DNA of 10,035 nucleotides, taken from the NCBI GenBank assembly GCA_024231375.1, contig JAAEQP010000216.1, forward strand, positions 1 to 10,035, given 5' to 3'. The notes under the pieces were generated by a model. It saw only the letters and a list, made by a program, of their open reading frames with translations, did not search any database and was not told where the DNA came from. Below, in pieces: positions 1 through 6,024 of this stretch (positions within the stretch are counted from its first letter, which is position 1; every line of letters starts with the position of its first letter). The position numbers and the translations under genes are program-made. The stretch is from a bacterium (lineage in GTDB: Bacteria; Hydrogenedentota; Hydrogenedentia; Hydrogenedentiales; SLHB01).

Positions 1-478
1 ATTTCGGCGAGCGGGCTATGGCGATCCGCCCGGTCCGTACCAATTCCTGTATGCCAAACGGCCGGAGCATGTCGATGAGGGCGGTCACTTTCGCTTCCGT
101 TCCCGTGACCTCCACGATCATGGCGTCCGGCGCAAGATCGACGACCTTGGCGCGAAAGATAGACGCGATCTCCAGCACTTCCGTGCGGGCCTTCTTCGAC
201 GCGCCGATGCGCACCATCACAAGTTCCCGCTCAACGTAGTCTTCTTTGGTGAGGTCGATGACCTCGATCACTTCCACCAGCTTGTTCAGCTGCTTTTCGA
301 TCTGGGACAGCACCCGGTCGTCGCCGGTCACTACAACCGTCATCCGCGAGACCCCAGGGTCTTCCGTCTCGCCCACGCACAGACTGTCAATGTTGTAGCC
401 GCGCGCGCTAAACAGGCTCGAGACCCGCGCCAAGACACCGAAATGGTTCTCAACCAGGACACTGATTGTGTGCTTCAT
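1..478 (-). CDS. ilvN: Acetolactate synthase small (regulatory) subunit, C-terminus cut by window edge
   Basis: Regulatory subunit of acetolactate (acetohydroxyacid) synthase, which catalyses the first common step of valine, leucine and isoleucine synthesis; it activates the catalytic subunit and confers valine feedback inhibition. The 159 residues present begin MKHTISVLVENHFGVLARV, a typical N-terminal ACT domain (about 1-75), followed by GYNIDSL and a TEDPGVSRMT segment, then the C-terminal domain with RELVMVRIGA and PFGIQELVRTGR. N11, G14 and N29 sit where the valine-binding residues of E. coli IlvH lie, so feedback control is probably kept (family knowledge plus inference). Family members are about 160-175 residues, so only a few C-terminal residues should be missing. 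The ATG is preceded by GGTGGAAGA at suitable spacing. It lies 33 bases after pth in the same direction and is probably co-transcribed. The catalytic subunit gene ilvB is not upstream. Confidence 0.95.
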   Translation of the reverse strand, partial: MKHTISVLVENHFGVLARVSSLFSARGYNIDSLCVGETEDPGVSRMTVVVTGDDRVLSQIEKQLNKLVEVIEVIDLTKEDYVERELVMVRIGASKKARTEVLEIASIFRAKVVDLAPDAMIVEVTGTEAKVTALIDMLRPFGIQELVRTGRIAIARSPK

Positions 479-511
479 GCTTCTTCCACCGCGGGTGATC
501 AACGCAGTCGG

Positions 512-1105
512 TCAAGCGTCGTTCGCGTCCGCTCCACTGTTCGGCTTCCCATTGAACTCATTCATGGCGGTCTCGATTCCCGCTTCGAGAAACCGCAGAA
601 CACCGTCCGCGGCCCGTTCCACCATTTCGTTCACTACCGGCCATTCCTCCGGCCGGAACGAACTCAGTACGTGGTCGATCAAGCCGTCACCCGATGCTTC
701 CCGGCCCACGCCCAGGCGCAGCCGCGGAAAGTCCCGCGTGCCGACATGCTCGATGATCGACTTCAGACCGTTGTGGCCTCCGGCGCTGCCGGACGCGCGA
801 AACCGCACGCGTCCCAAGGGGAGCTCCACATCGTCCACCACGACGAGCAAGTCGCCCATGTCTTCAATTGCGTTGCGGGCCGCCTTCGCCACGGCCAAAC
901 CGCTGCGGTTCATAAACGTCAACGGCTTCACGACAAGAATGCGCTCGGCGCCAAGTCGTCCCTCGGCCAGAAGCGCATCGTGCTTCTCGCGGCTGCCCGA
1001 GATGCCCAAGCGATCCGTCACGCAGTCTACCGCCCGGAACCCGACGTTGTGCCGGGTGTTCCGATATTGGGTGCCGGGATTTCCCAGTCCGACGATAATC
1101 TTCAC
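512..1105 (-). CDS. pth: Peptidyl-tRNA hydrolase
   Basis: Cytoplasmic esterase that releases peptides from prematurely dissociated peptidyl-tRNAs and so recycles tRNA. The 197-residue protein matches the usual Pth length and starts MKIIVGLGNPG. All expected active-site residues are visible: N9 in GLGNPG, H19 in NTRHNVGF, N66 in the FMN motif, D91 in VVVDDVELPLG, and N112 in the GSAGGHNGLKS loop; these align with N10, H20, N68, D93 and N114 of the E. coli enzyme. The C-terminal tail after about residue 185 is polar and probably disordered. The start codon is GTG with AAGGGTGG upstream at normal spacing. It follows rplY by 27 bases in the same direction, matching the widespread prs-ctc-pth gene order, so the three are probably one operon. 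Confidence 0.97.
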   Translation of the reverse strand: MKIIVGLGNPGTQYRNTRHNVGFRAVDCVTDRLGISGSREKHDALLAEGRLGAERILVVKPLTFMNRSGLAVAKAARNAIEDMGDLLVVVDDVELPLGRVRFRASGSAGGHNGLKSIIEHVGTRDFPRLRLGVGREASGDGLIDHVLSSFRPEEWPVVNEMVERAADGVLRFLEAGIETAMNEFNGKPNSGADANDA

Positions 1106-1132
1106 GCTGCCACCCTTTCACAGGGGGTCGCG

Positions 1133-1840
1133 TTACTCACCACCGCCTTCAGACTTGGCTTTGCCACCGCCTTCAGGCTTACCTTCACCTTCACCCTCAG
1201 CGCCTTCTGCGCCCTCTTCACCTTCCTCGCCTTCTTCGCCCTCTTCGCCTTCTTCGGGCTCAACTTCTTCGACGACCAGGCGCGGCTGATGGACGGCGAC
1301 GACGGCGCGATCCGGGTCCGTGAGGAACGTGAGGCCCTCGATGGCGGGCAGATCCGACACGTGGCGCGAATCGCCGATGTCGAGCGGGGATACGTCCAAC
1401 TCGATCACGTTGGGCACTTCGAGCGCCAGACATTCGACTTCCACTTCGCGGAGTTGGTGATCCAGCACGCCGCCTTCGATGACGCCTACTGGGCGACCGG
1501 TCAGTTCGATGGTCACCAGCGTGGTGATCTTCTCGTCCAACCGGATGCGCAGAAAGTCGGCATGGATCACTTGACCGCGTAGCGGATGGTGATCGACGGC
1601 CTTCAACAGCGCCGGACTGCTCAGATCGGGATTGTCTTCGACACTGAGTTGCACAATGGCGTGGGCGCCGCCGCGGCCATGCAGCAGGTTCGTGAGTTCG
1701 CGCAGATCGATCTGTACGTCGACCGGCTCGCCCTGTCCGCCATACAACACGGCTGGCACCACGCCGGTTTTGCGCAGACGGCCGACGGCAGCCTTGGTCG
1801 CCTTGGCCCGGGTCTTGACCTTCAGTTCATGCAGTTCCAT
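1133..1840 (-). CDS. rplY: 50S ribosomal protein L25/TL5/Ctc, two-domain form with acidic tail
   Basis: Binds 5S rRNA in the large ribosomal subunit; the two-domain form is called TL5 or Ctc (a general stress protein in Bacillus). The 235-residue protein has the N-terminal 5S-binding beta-barrel (about 1-95, with RKTGVVPAVLYGG and HHPLRGQVIHADF) and the C-terminal TL5 domain (about 96-187, with GRPVGVIEGGVLDHQLREVEVECLA split across it). After residue 190 comes a low-complexity tail of repeated Gly-Glu-Glu units passing into Gly-rich, Lys-containing sequence. Acidic or low-complexity extensions are common in Ctc proteins, and this one is long. The ATG has a strong AGGAGGT ribosome binding site about 12 bases upstream, slightly far. 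It lies between prs and pth, the classic neighbours. A terminator-like hairpin directly before the ribosome binding site suggests attenuation (inference). Confidence 0.96.
   Translation of the reverse strand: MELHELKVKTRAKATKAAVGRLRKTGVVPAVLYGGQGEPVDVQIDLRELTNLLHGRGGAHAIVQLSVEDNPDLSSPALLKAVDHHPLRGQVIHADFLRIRLDEKITTLVTIELTGRPVGVIEGGVLDHQLREVEVECLALEVPNVIELDVSPLDIGDSRHVSDLPAIEGLTFLTDPDRAVVAVHQPRLVVEEVEPEEGEEGEEGEEGEEGAEGAEGEGEGKPEGGGKAKSEGGGE
1181..1255 (-). repeat. Tandem GEE-codon repeat in the L25 C-terminal tail
   Basis: Roughly 25 codons reading Gly-Glu-Glu several times, then Gly-Ala-Glu and Gly-Glu. At DNA level (plus strand) it is an imperfect array of CTTCGCC/CTCTTCGCC units. The codons vary between GAA/GAG and GGC/GGT, so it is a degenerate rather than perfect repeat. 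Such arrays can expand or contract by slippage without breaking frame when the unit is a multiple of three. Confidence 0.8.
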
Positions 1841-1860
1841 GGTCTTGCTCTAACCTCCTG

Positions 1861-1885
1861 AGAAAACGGAACCAAATCAGTTCCG
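1861..1885 (-). terminator. Terminator-like hairpin just before the rplY ribosome binding site
   Basis: On the minus strand the stem CGGAAC pairs with GTTCCG around a 7-base loop (TGATTTG), followed at once by TTTTCT and then the rplY Shine-Dalgarno AGGAGG. The 6-bp stem plus U-run is intrinsic-terminator-like but short, so it may be a leaky terminator or attenuator between prs and rplY. Two more GC-only hairpins lie upstream in the same gap (1892-1910 and 1918-1933) without U-runs. Confidence 0.5.
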
Positions 1886-1948
1886 GAGTTTCGCGCCTAC
1901 GATGGGCGCGGTCCGGGGCGCCCCCGCGGGCGCGTCCCTCCAAATGAC

Positions 1949-2896
1949 TTAGACGAACAGGCTACTGACCGATTCCTCCTCATGAATACGCCGAATCGCC
2001 TCGCCGACGAGCGGGGCGATGGAAAGAACCTTAATCCGCGAACACGCCGCGGCCGACTTCGACAGCGGCACCGAGTCGCTCACGAGAATCTCCGTCAATA
2101 CCGAGTCTTCCACCCGCGCAACGCAGTCGCCGCTGAAGAGCGCGTGGGTCGAACAGGCCGTGACATCGACAGCCCCGCGTTCTTTCAGAGCTTGCGCAGC
2201 CTTCACCAGCGTTCCACCCGTGTCGATCATATCGTCGAAAATCAGCGCGTGCTTGCCCGCCACGTCGCCAATCACATTCATCACCTCGGACACGTTCGCC
2301 TTCGGCCGTCGCTTGTCCACAATGGCCAGCGGCACTTCCAGCCGTCCCGCGAATTCCCGGATCCGGGCCACACTGCCCGTGTCGGGCGACACCACCACGA
2401 GTTTCTCGAACCCGCGGCTCAAGAAGTGGTTCGCGAACACCACGTCGCCACTGAGATGGTCGACCGGAATATCGAAGAATCCCTGGATCTGACCGCAATG
2501 CAAGTCCACCGTCAAAATGCGCTCGGCCCCGGCCGCCACCAACAGGTTCGACACCAGCTTGGCGGTGATTGGGACCCGCGGACGATCCTTGCGATCCTGG
2601 CGCGCATAGCCGAAATGCGGCAACACCGCTGTTACCCGCGCCGCGGACGCACGCTTGGCCGCGTCGATGAGGATGAGCAACTCCATGAGGTGCTCGTCCA
2701 CGGGCGGCGATGTGCTGTTGACAAGGAACACATCGCATCCGCGAATGTTCTCGCCAATCTGCACGCGGGCTTCCCCGTTGCTGAACCGGTCCACCAGCGC
2801 CTCGCCCTGCTTGACACCCAAGTGCTCGCAGAGCCCGGCGGTCAGGGTTCGGGAAGCGTTACCACTGAAGATCTTTAAACTTTTGGCATAGGCCAC
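1949..2896 (-). CDS. prs: Ribose-phosphate pyrophosphokinase (PRPP synthetase)
   Basis: Makes 5-phosphoribosyl 1-pyrophosphate from ribose 5-phosphate and ATP, feeding purine, pyrimidine, histidine, tryptophan and NAD synthesis. At 315 residues it has the class I length. Visible motifs are FSNGEARVQIGENIRG (39-53), the ATP-contacting FGYARQDRK loop (95-103), the DLHCGQIQGFFD cation/PRPP motif (131-142), VVVSPDTGS (167-175), and the PRPP-binding loop FDDMIDTGGTL (220-230). The C-terminus SSLF is typical. The start codon is GTG; upstream GGGGG is only a weak Shine-Dalgarno, and a 5-bp hairpin (2898-2912) ends two bases before the codon. It starts 27 bases after the tRNA-Gln gene, so both probably share the promoter at 3110-3139. 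Downstream are rplY and pth, as in many genomes. Confidence 0.98.
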   Translation of the reverse strand: MAYAKSLKIFSGNASRTLTAGLCEHLGVKQGEALVDRFSNGEARVQIGENIRGCDVFLVNSTSPPVDEHLMELLILIDAAKRASAARVTAVLPHFGYARQDRKDRPRVPITAKLVSNLLVAAGAERILTVDLHCGQIQGFFDIPVDHLSGDVVFANHFLSRGFEKLVVVSPDTGSVARIREFAGRLEVPLAIVDKRRPKANVSEVMNVIGDVAGKHALIFDDMIDTGGTLVKAAQALKERGAVDVTACSTHALFSGDCVARVEDSVLTEILVSDSVPLSKSAAACSRIKVLSIAPLVGEAIRRIHEEESVSSLFV

Positions 2897-2897
2897 G

Positions 2898-2912
2898 ACG
2901 GGCGACCCCCGT
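2898..2912 (-). other. Small hairpin masking the prs ribosome binding region
   Basis: On the minus strand ACGGG pairs with CCCGT around a 5-base loop (GGTCG), in the spacer between the tRNA-Gln 3' end and the prs GTG start. It covers the only Shine-Dalgarno-like G-run. There is no U-run after it, so it is not an obvious terminator. It could limit prs translation until the tRNA is processed away; this is inference. Confidence 0.35.
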
Positions 2913-2923
2913 ATGTTCTAATA

Positions 2924-2998
2924 TGGCTGGGGCGGCAGGATTCGAACCTGCGAATGTCGGCGCCAAAGGCCGATGCCTTACCACTTGGCGACGCCCCA
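2924..2998 (-). tRNA. tRNA-Gln (anticodon TTG), CCA encoded
   Basis: The minus-strand sequence folds as a full cloverleaf: a 7-bp acceptor stem (TGGGGCG with CGCCCCA), D-arm CGCCAAGTGGTAAGGC, anticodon stem TCGGC/GCCGA with loop CTTTGGC, and T-arm GCAGGTTCGAATCCTGC. The anticodon is TTG (plus-strand positions 2964-2966), reading CAA and, with usual wobble, CAG. The discriminator is G and the 3' CCA is encoded (2924-2926). It closely resembles E. coli tRNA-Gln, including the start TGGGG and the D-arm. It is the first gene of the cluster that continues into prs. Confidence 0.97.
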
Positions 2999-3109
2999 GC
3001 AGATTATCCGGCACCCGGCGCGGCCACCTTCAATCACGCACGGCGCACCACGTCGTGCCGCCACGAAGGTAACGAAACCCGCTCGGGGCCAAGTTCAGAC
3101 AATTGGCGG

Positions 3110-3139
3110 AGTATAGCAATCCGGGAACGGGCAAGTCAA
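3110..3139 (-). promoter_or_regulatory. Sigma-70-type promoter for tRNA-Gln and probably prs-rplY-pth-ilvN
   Basis: On the minus strand there is a -35 box TTGACT (3134-3139), an 18-base spacer and a -10 box TATACT (3110-3115). Transcription would begin near 3103 and reach the tRNA 5' end about 105 bases later. No other promoter of similar quality was seen upstream of prs. The 220-base gap between the LacI gene and the tRNA holds this promoter and the hairpin at 3182-3205, and no gene that I could see. Confidence 0.7.
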
Positions 3140-3181
3140 TTCCTCGACAGAGGTTCCCCACGCCGGGGGTGGCGGGGATTC

Positions 3182-3205
3182 CGGCCGGGCAGGCAACCCC
3201 GGCCG
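3182..3205 (-). terminator. Hairpin after the LacI gene, possible terminator
   Basis: A perfect 8-bp GC stem, CGGCCGGG with CCCGGCCG, around an 8-base loop, 14 bases past the LacI stop codon. No U-run follows on the minus strand, so it is not a canonical intrinsic terminator. It may be a Rho-assisted stop or a protective 3' structure that insulates the tRNA promoter just downstream. Confidence 0.4.
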
Positions 3206-3219
3206 TGGGCAGGATACCG

Positions 3220-4314
3220 TCAGGTGCGGACCTCGAAAAACGGGCGCGGCTTCGGAATCTCCTCCCGCGAGACGGTCTCGTGGAGAGTCGGACGGTACAC
3301 CACATGCACTGGCTCGTCCCGCGTCCCGCGGAACCACTCGGCCAACGCCTCCATCCCTTCAATGGCCGCCTCGATCACGGGCAGCCACAAGTGGGCGGAT
3401 GCCTCGTTCAACACGGCAGCGTTGTACGTGTATGTCCAGGATACCACCTCGCAATTGCCGCCCAGGGTTCGTCCCGCCCGGCGCGCCCCGTCGCGAATGC
3501 TGGCCGCGTCTTCGGCGCCGCTCGCGTCGATGAGCGCCGTCACGTCCGGCTCACGCAGGACCCGGTGCGTCGCGCTCACCAGATCGCGCGAGTTGAACAA
3601 CACCGGACGGATGAGTTCGGGCCGCGGCTCGACGCCGGCCTCTTCCATGGCTCGGATGTAGCCTCGTCTACGCTCGATGTTCGGCTGGTAGCCGTCCAAC
3701 CCCTTCAGCATGGCGATCGCCGTGTGGCCCCGCTCGAGCAGAAACTTGGCGCTGAGGTATGCCCCCTCCTCGAAGTCCACGGTCCCGCAACTGCATTCGT
3801 CGAGGTCCAAAGCCCGCCCGAGAACGAGGTAGGGCGCACCCGACCGATGCACCCGCAGCACCGTCTGGTCGTCCACCGGCAGCGGCCCGCAGATGATGCA
3901 TCCCCAGTACCGCTGCTCCCAGAGACCCCGCGCGTAGTCGCCCTGCGGACTGCGCTCGTAGGGATTCAGATCGAGGCAGACATACTCGCCCTTCGACCCG
4001 AAGATCCGGTACAACTCCGTGAACATCCGCAACATGAGAGCTTGGCTGAGGGGTACGTCCGACGGCGGCGCGGCAAGCGTGACGCCGATACTGTCGCGCG
4101 GGCGGCTGCGCATGGTCCGGGCACCCATATGAGGATGGTAGCCCACCTCCTCGATGATGCGCTCGATGCGCGCCCGGGTGGCCTCGCCTACGCCCTGCTC
4201 GCGGTTCACGACGCGGCTCACCGTCTTTGCCGACACTCCGGCCATTCGGGCTATGTCATGGATAGTATATGGCTTGCGCCGATCGCGAGCAGATGCTCGC
4301 ACTACGTTCTTCAT
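3220..4314 (-). CDS. LacI-family transcriptional regulator
   Basis: DNA-binding regulator with a ligand-sensing periplasmic-binding-protein-like domain; the ligand is usually a sugar but cannot be read from the sequence. The 364-residue protein has a LacI helix-turn-helix at about 17-38 (TIHDIARMAGVSAKTVSRVVN), followed by ARIERIIEEVGYHPHMGAR and a hinge region near 55-65 where the usual ALR motif is ART-M. From about 70 (DSIGVTL) the core domain runs to the C-terminus, with GAPYLVLG, VDFEEGAYLSAKFLLERGH and RRRGYIRAMEEAGV as typical landmarks. I chose the ATG because GGAG lies six bases upstream; an in-frame GTG at 4326 would add four residues but has a poorer ribosome binding site. It is divergent from the prepilin-like gene, and candidate operators lie downstream of both promoters, suggesting autorepression and control of the neighbour (inference). 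Confidence 0.95.
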   Translation of the reverse strand: MKNVVRASARDRRKPYTIHDIARMAGVSAKTVSRVVNREQGVGEATRARIERIIEEVGYHPHMGARTMRSRPRDSIGVTLAAPPSDVPLSQALMLRMFTELYRIFGSKGEYVCLDLNPYERSPQGDYARGLWEQRYWGCIICGPLPVDDQTVLRVHRSGAPYLVLGRALDLDECSCGTVDFEEGAYLSAKFLLERGHTAIAMLKGLDGYQPNIERRRGYIRAMEEAGVEPRPELIRPVLFNSRDLVSATHRVLREPDVTALIDASGAEDAASIRDGARRAGRTLGGNCEVVSWTYTYNAAVLNEASAHLWLPVIEAAIEGMEALAEWFRGTRDEPVHVVYRPTLHETVSREEIPKPRPFFEVRT

Positions 4315-4366
4315 CCACCTCTCCACGCCTGCTGGGCACGCCCTCAGGCATCCCTCGGACGGCTAC

Positions 4367-4378
4367 GTCATCGATGAC
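4367..4378. promoter_or_regulatory. Palindromic operator candidate in the LacI gene leader
   Basis: GTCATCGATGAC is a perfect 12-base palindrome with a central CG, the usual form of LacI-family operators. It lies between the candidate LacI promoter (4411-4440) and the LacI start codon. A near copy lies by the divergent promoter at 4642-4653, and the similarity extends to a flanking GGCTA on one side and CCGGGC (4384-4389) on the other. Confidence 0.6.
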
Positions 4379-4410
4379 TCCATCCGGGCCTCCTCCAACT
4401 GAATAGCATC

Positions 4411-4440
4411 ATGGTACGGATCGCCGCATGCCTGTGTCAA
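4411..4440 (-). promoter_or_regulatory. Promoter candidate for the LacI-family gene
   Basis: On the minus strand there is a consensus -35 box TTGACA (4435-4440), an 18-base spacer and a moderate -10 box TACCAT (4411-4416). Transcription would begin near 4404, about 90 bases before the LacI start codon, with the palindrome at 4367-4378 inside the leader. The stretch 4441-4606 between this and the opposite promoter shows no gene or clear motif to me. Confidence 0.5.
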
Positions 4441-4606
4441 GAGACGCCTCGTACGCACGGGTCGGGACGGCGGCGCCACCTCATCGTTCGCCTGGTCGGG
4501 TTTGCTGGGCTCTTGATGTGTGACAGAGGCCGTTTCCCCGATGCTCCCAGAGAATGGCCCCCATCGAACCGCCCTCTCCCAGGACTCTGTCCTTGCAGCC
4601 GGGCGG

Positions 4607-4635
4607 TTGACACGTTTCAAACCCTCTGATATCCT
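4607..4635 (+). promoter_or_regulatory. Promoter candidate for the prepilin-like gene
   Basis: Consensus -35 box TTGACA (4607-4612), an ideal 17-base spacer and -10 box TATCCT (4630-4635). The predicted start of transcription, near 4642, falls on the second operator-like palindrome, so a bound repressor would block initiation. The transcript would have a leader of about 270 bases before the start codon at 4916. Confidence 0.65.
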
Positions 4636-4641
4636 GGCTAT

Positions 4642-4653
4642 GTCACTGATGAC
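4642..4653. promoter_or_regulatory. Second operator candidate, at the prepilin-like gene's transcription start
   Basis: GTCACTGATGAC matches the palindrome at 4367-4378 in 10 of 12 bases, differing only in the two bases TC/CT just left of centre. Including the preceding GGCTA and the next base, 15 of 18 bases agree between the two sites. CCGGGC follows at 4658-4663, as it does after the first site. It directly follows the -10 box by seven bases. Confidence 0.58.
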
Positions 4654-4813
4654 GTGTCCGGGCTGCATTGGGCAGCGGCGCCGGTCGTCGTTGTTCCTCA
4701 GCGCCCCGTTGTGGTTGGGGCAGAAAGGAGGATTCACACCAAGACACCCCGCCGTGCCTCGTATTGGGCGCGGCAGACGGCCCGCCCGCGCGGAACGCCG
4801 GAGCAGGGGTAGT

Positions 4814-4900
4814 TGAGTTTCGGACCCACATGCCGCGGACGTGCCGATGAGAGTCGAACTCAGTTTCGGAATCATCACTTCCATTCCTCGTGAGCGAGGA
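4814..4900 (+). other. Structured leader of the prepilin-like mRNA
   Basis: Within the long leader, TGAGTT-CG-AC (4814-4825) can pair with GTCGAACTCA (4853-4862) with two small bulges. A second perfect hairpin, TCCTCG-TGAG-CGAGGA (4885-4900), ends one base before the ribosome binding site AAGGAGGAG. TGAGTTTCGGA (4814-4824) is also repeated as TCAGTTTCGGA (4860-4870). I do not recognise a known riboswitch class here. Confidence 0.35.
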
Positions 4901-4915
4901 GAAGGAGGAGTTGGC

Positions 4916-5827
4916 ATGAAGAAGAGCGGTTTCACTCTAATCGAATTGTTGGTCGTCATCGCCATCATCGGTATCCTGGCGGCCATCCTATTGCCTGCCT
5001 TAGCCCGCGCCAGAGAGGCGGCCCGGCGGGCATCCTGCCAGAATAACCTCAAACAACTTGGCCTCGTGGCCAAAATGTACTCCAACGAATCCAAGGGCGA
5101 GAAGTTCCCGCCCAATAAGTTGTATGACTGCGACGGCATATCGGGCGAATTCGTCATTGACTGCATGACGGTGTATCCGGAGTACTTGACGGACCCGGCC
5201 ATTCTCCTTTGCCCGTCGGCCGTGACCGGCAACGACCCGGAAGGCGTATTCGACGCAGCTGACGACATGGCGTCTGTGATCATCGACCGCGCTGGCAACA
5301 CGGCGGCGACTGCCGGTGTGCCGAACGCAAACTTCTACGCGTGCGAGCCGGACGACGGCTCCTGCTCGTACATCTACTTCGGCCACAATGTCATGTGGCA
5401 GGGCGTCACGGTTGGCGTTCCGGATATCGCTCCCGGCGACATCATGTCCATGATCGGCGAAGCCGCCGGTATCCCCGGCTTGGTGGATCTGTTCGGCGTG
5501 GTGTATGGCGCGCTGGAAGACCCGGAGGACAACGACAGCGATCTTTCGTCCGGCGACATGACGGTCTACCGTCTGCGTGAGGGCATCGAGCGCTTCATGA
5601 TCTCCGACATCAACAATCCGGCCGCGACGGCGATGGCCCAGAGCACCATTCCGGTGTCGGGCGACTGGGTGAGCACGGACTTGGGCCAGGAATTCAACCA
5701 CGCGCCTGGTGGCTGTAACTTCCTGTTCATGGATGGCCACGTGGAGTTCATCCGCTATCCGGAGCGGTGGCCCTGCAACCGCCTGATGGCCGTGCTCCAG
5801 AGCGAAGAGGTCGGCAGCGCCTTCTAG
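4916..5827 (+). CDS. Prepilin-type cleavage/methylation protein with H-x-DG C-terminal motif (DUF1559-like)
   Basis: Exported pseudopilin-like protein of unknown specific role; relatives occur in many copies in Planctomycetes, Lentisphaerae and Hydrogenedentes. The 303-residue protein starts [18 protein letters not shown]: a short basic leader with G5 before F6 and Glu at +5, the site for prepilin peptidase cleavage and N-methylation, followed by a hydrophobic helix to about residue 26. Next comes [21 protein letters not shown], typical of the family, then a Cys-containing, Asp-rich globular region. Near the C-terminus, [22 protein letters not shown] is the processing-associated H-x-DG motif, here with ten residues between H and DG. 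I chose the ATG at 4916 because AAGGAGGAG lies just upstream and the leader peptide then fits; an upstream in-frame ATG (4841) would bury the cleavage site. A strong terminator follows, so it appears monocistronic and probably under the adjacent LacI regulator. Confidence 0.93.
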   Translation: MKKSGFTLIELLVVIAIIGILAAILLPALARAREAARRASCQNNLKQLGLVAKMYSNESKGEKFPPNKLYDCDGISGEFVIDCMTVYPEYLTDPAILLCPSAVTGNDPEGVFDAADDMASVIIDRAGNTAATAGVPNANFYACEPDDGSCSYIYFGHNVMWQGVTVGVPDIAPGDIMSMIGEAAGIPGLVDLFGVVYGALEDPEDNDSDLSSGDMTVYRLREGIERFMISDINNPAATAMAQSTIPVSGDWVSTDLGQEFNHAPGGCNFLFMDGHVEFIRYPERWPCNRLMAVLQSEEVGSAF

Positions 5828-5875
5828 TCGCACTCCAACCGGTGTGACACGCGGCGTTGACCGCGACGAGCCATT

Positions 5876-5916
5876 CCGGGGCGGGAATGCAACCTGCGTT
5901 CCCGCCCCGGTTTCAT
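5876..5916 (+). terminator. Strong intrinsic-type terminator after the prepilin-like gene
   Basis: A 16-bp stem (5876-5891 with 5895-5910, including one T-G pair) closes on a 3-base loop ACC, and the outer twelve pairs are perfect and GC-rich. It is followed by TTTCATT, a short interrupted U-run. It lies 48 bases past the stop codon and should separate this gene from the hydrolase gene downstream. Confidence 0.75.
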
Positions 5917-5936
5917 TCCGCGCCCTGCGCCGCCCC

Positions 5937-5966
5937 TTGCCTTCTTCCCCGCCAATCGCATAGCAT
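5937..5966 (+). promoter_or_regulatory. Weak promoter candidate for the alpha/beta hydrolase
   Basis: TTGCCT (5937-5942), an 18-base spacer and TAGCAT (5961-5966) lie between the terminator and the hydrolase start. Each box has mismatches to the sigma-70 consensus, so this is only the best candidate in the gap. Confidence 0.28.
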
Positions 5967-6024
5967 TTGGCCACACGTCCGTCGTCCGGCGCCCCGTTCG
6001 ACTCAACATGGAGAGGCCTTCAAC

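Noticed and set aside
443..1582. Long plus-strand open frame opposite pth and rplY
   Set aside because: Antisense to two certain genes; the translation has no recognisable domain and is explained by GC-rich codon bias on the opposite strand.
1753..1772. Sigma-54-like promoter TGGCAC followed by TTTTGC on the plus strand
   Set aside because: The gap between TGGCAC and the TTGC element is too long for a -24/-12 promoter, and it lies inside rplY with no gene downstream on that strand.
1982..2878. Plus-strand open frame opposite prs
   Set aside because: Antisense shadow of a highly conserved enzyme gene with all motifs intact.
3103..4377. 424-codon plus-strand open frame opposite the LacI gene
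   Set aside because: Longer than the LacI frame but without any known motif; the minus frame has a clear helix-turn-helix and ligand domain.
4842..4870. tRNA T-arm-like sequence (GAGTCGAACTCA) in the prepilin leader
   Set aside because: Neither strand gives a matching acceptor stem, D-arm or anticodon arm at the right distance; it is better explained as a small hairpin.
4363..5301. Minus-strand open frame spanning the divergent intergenic region and part of the prepilin-like gene
   Set aside because: It would cover both promoter candidates and run antisense to a supported gene; no domain or ribosome binding site supports it.
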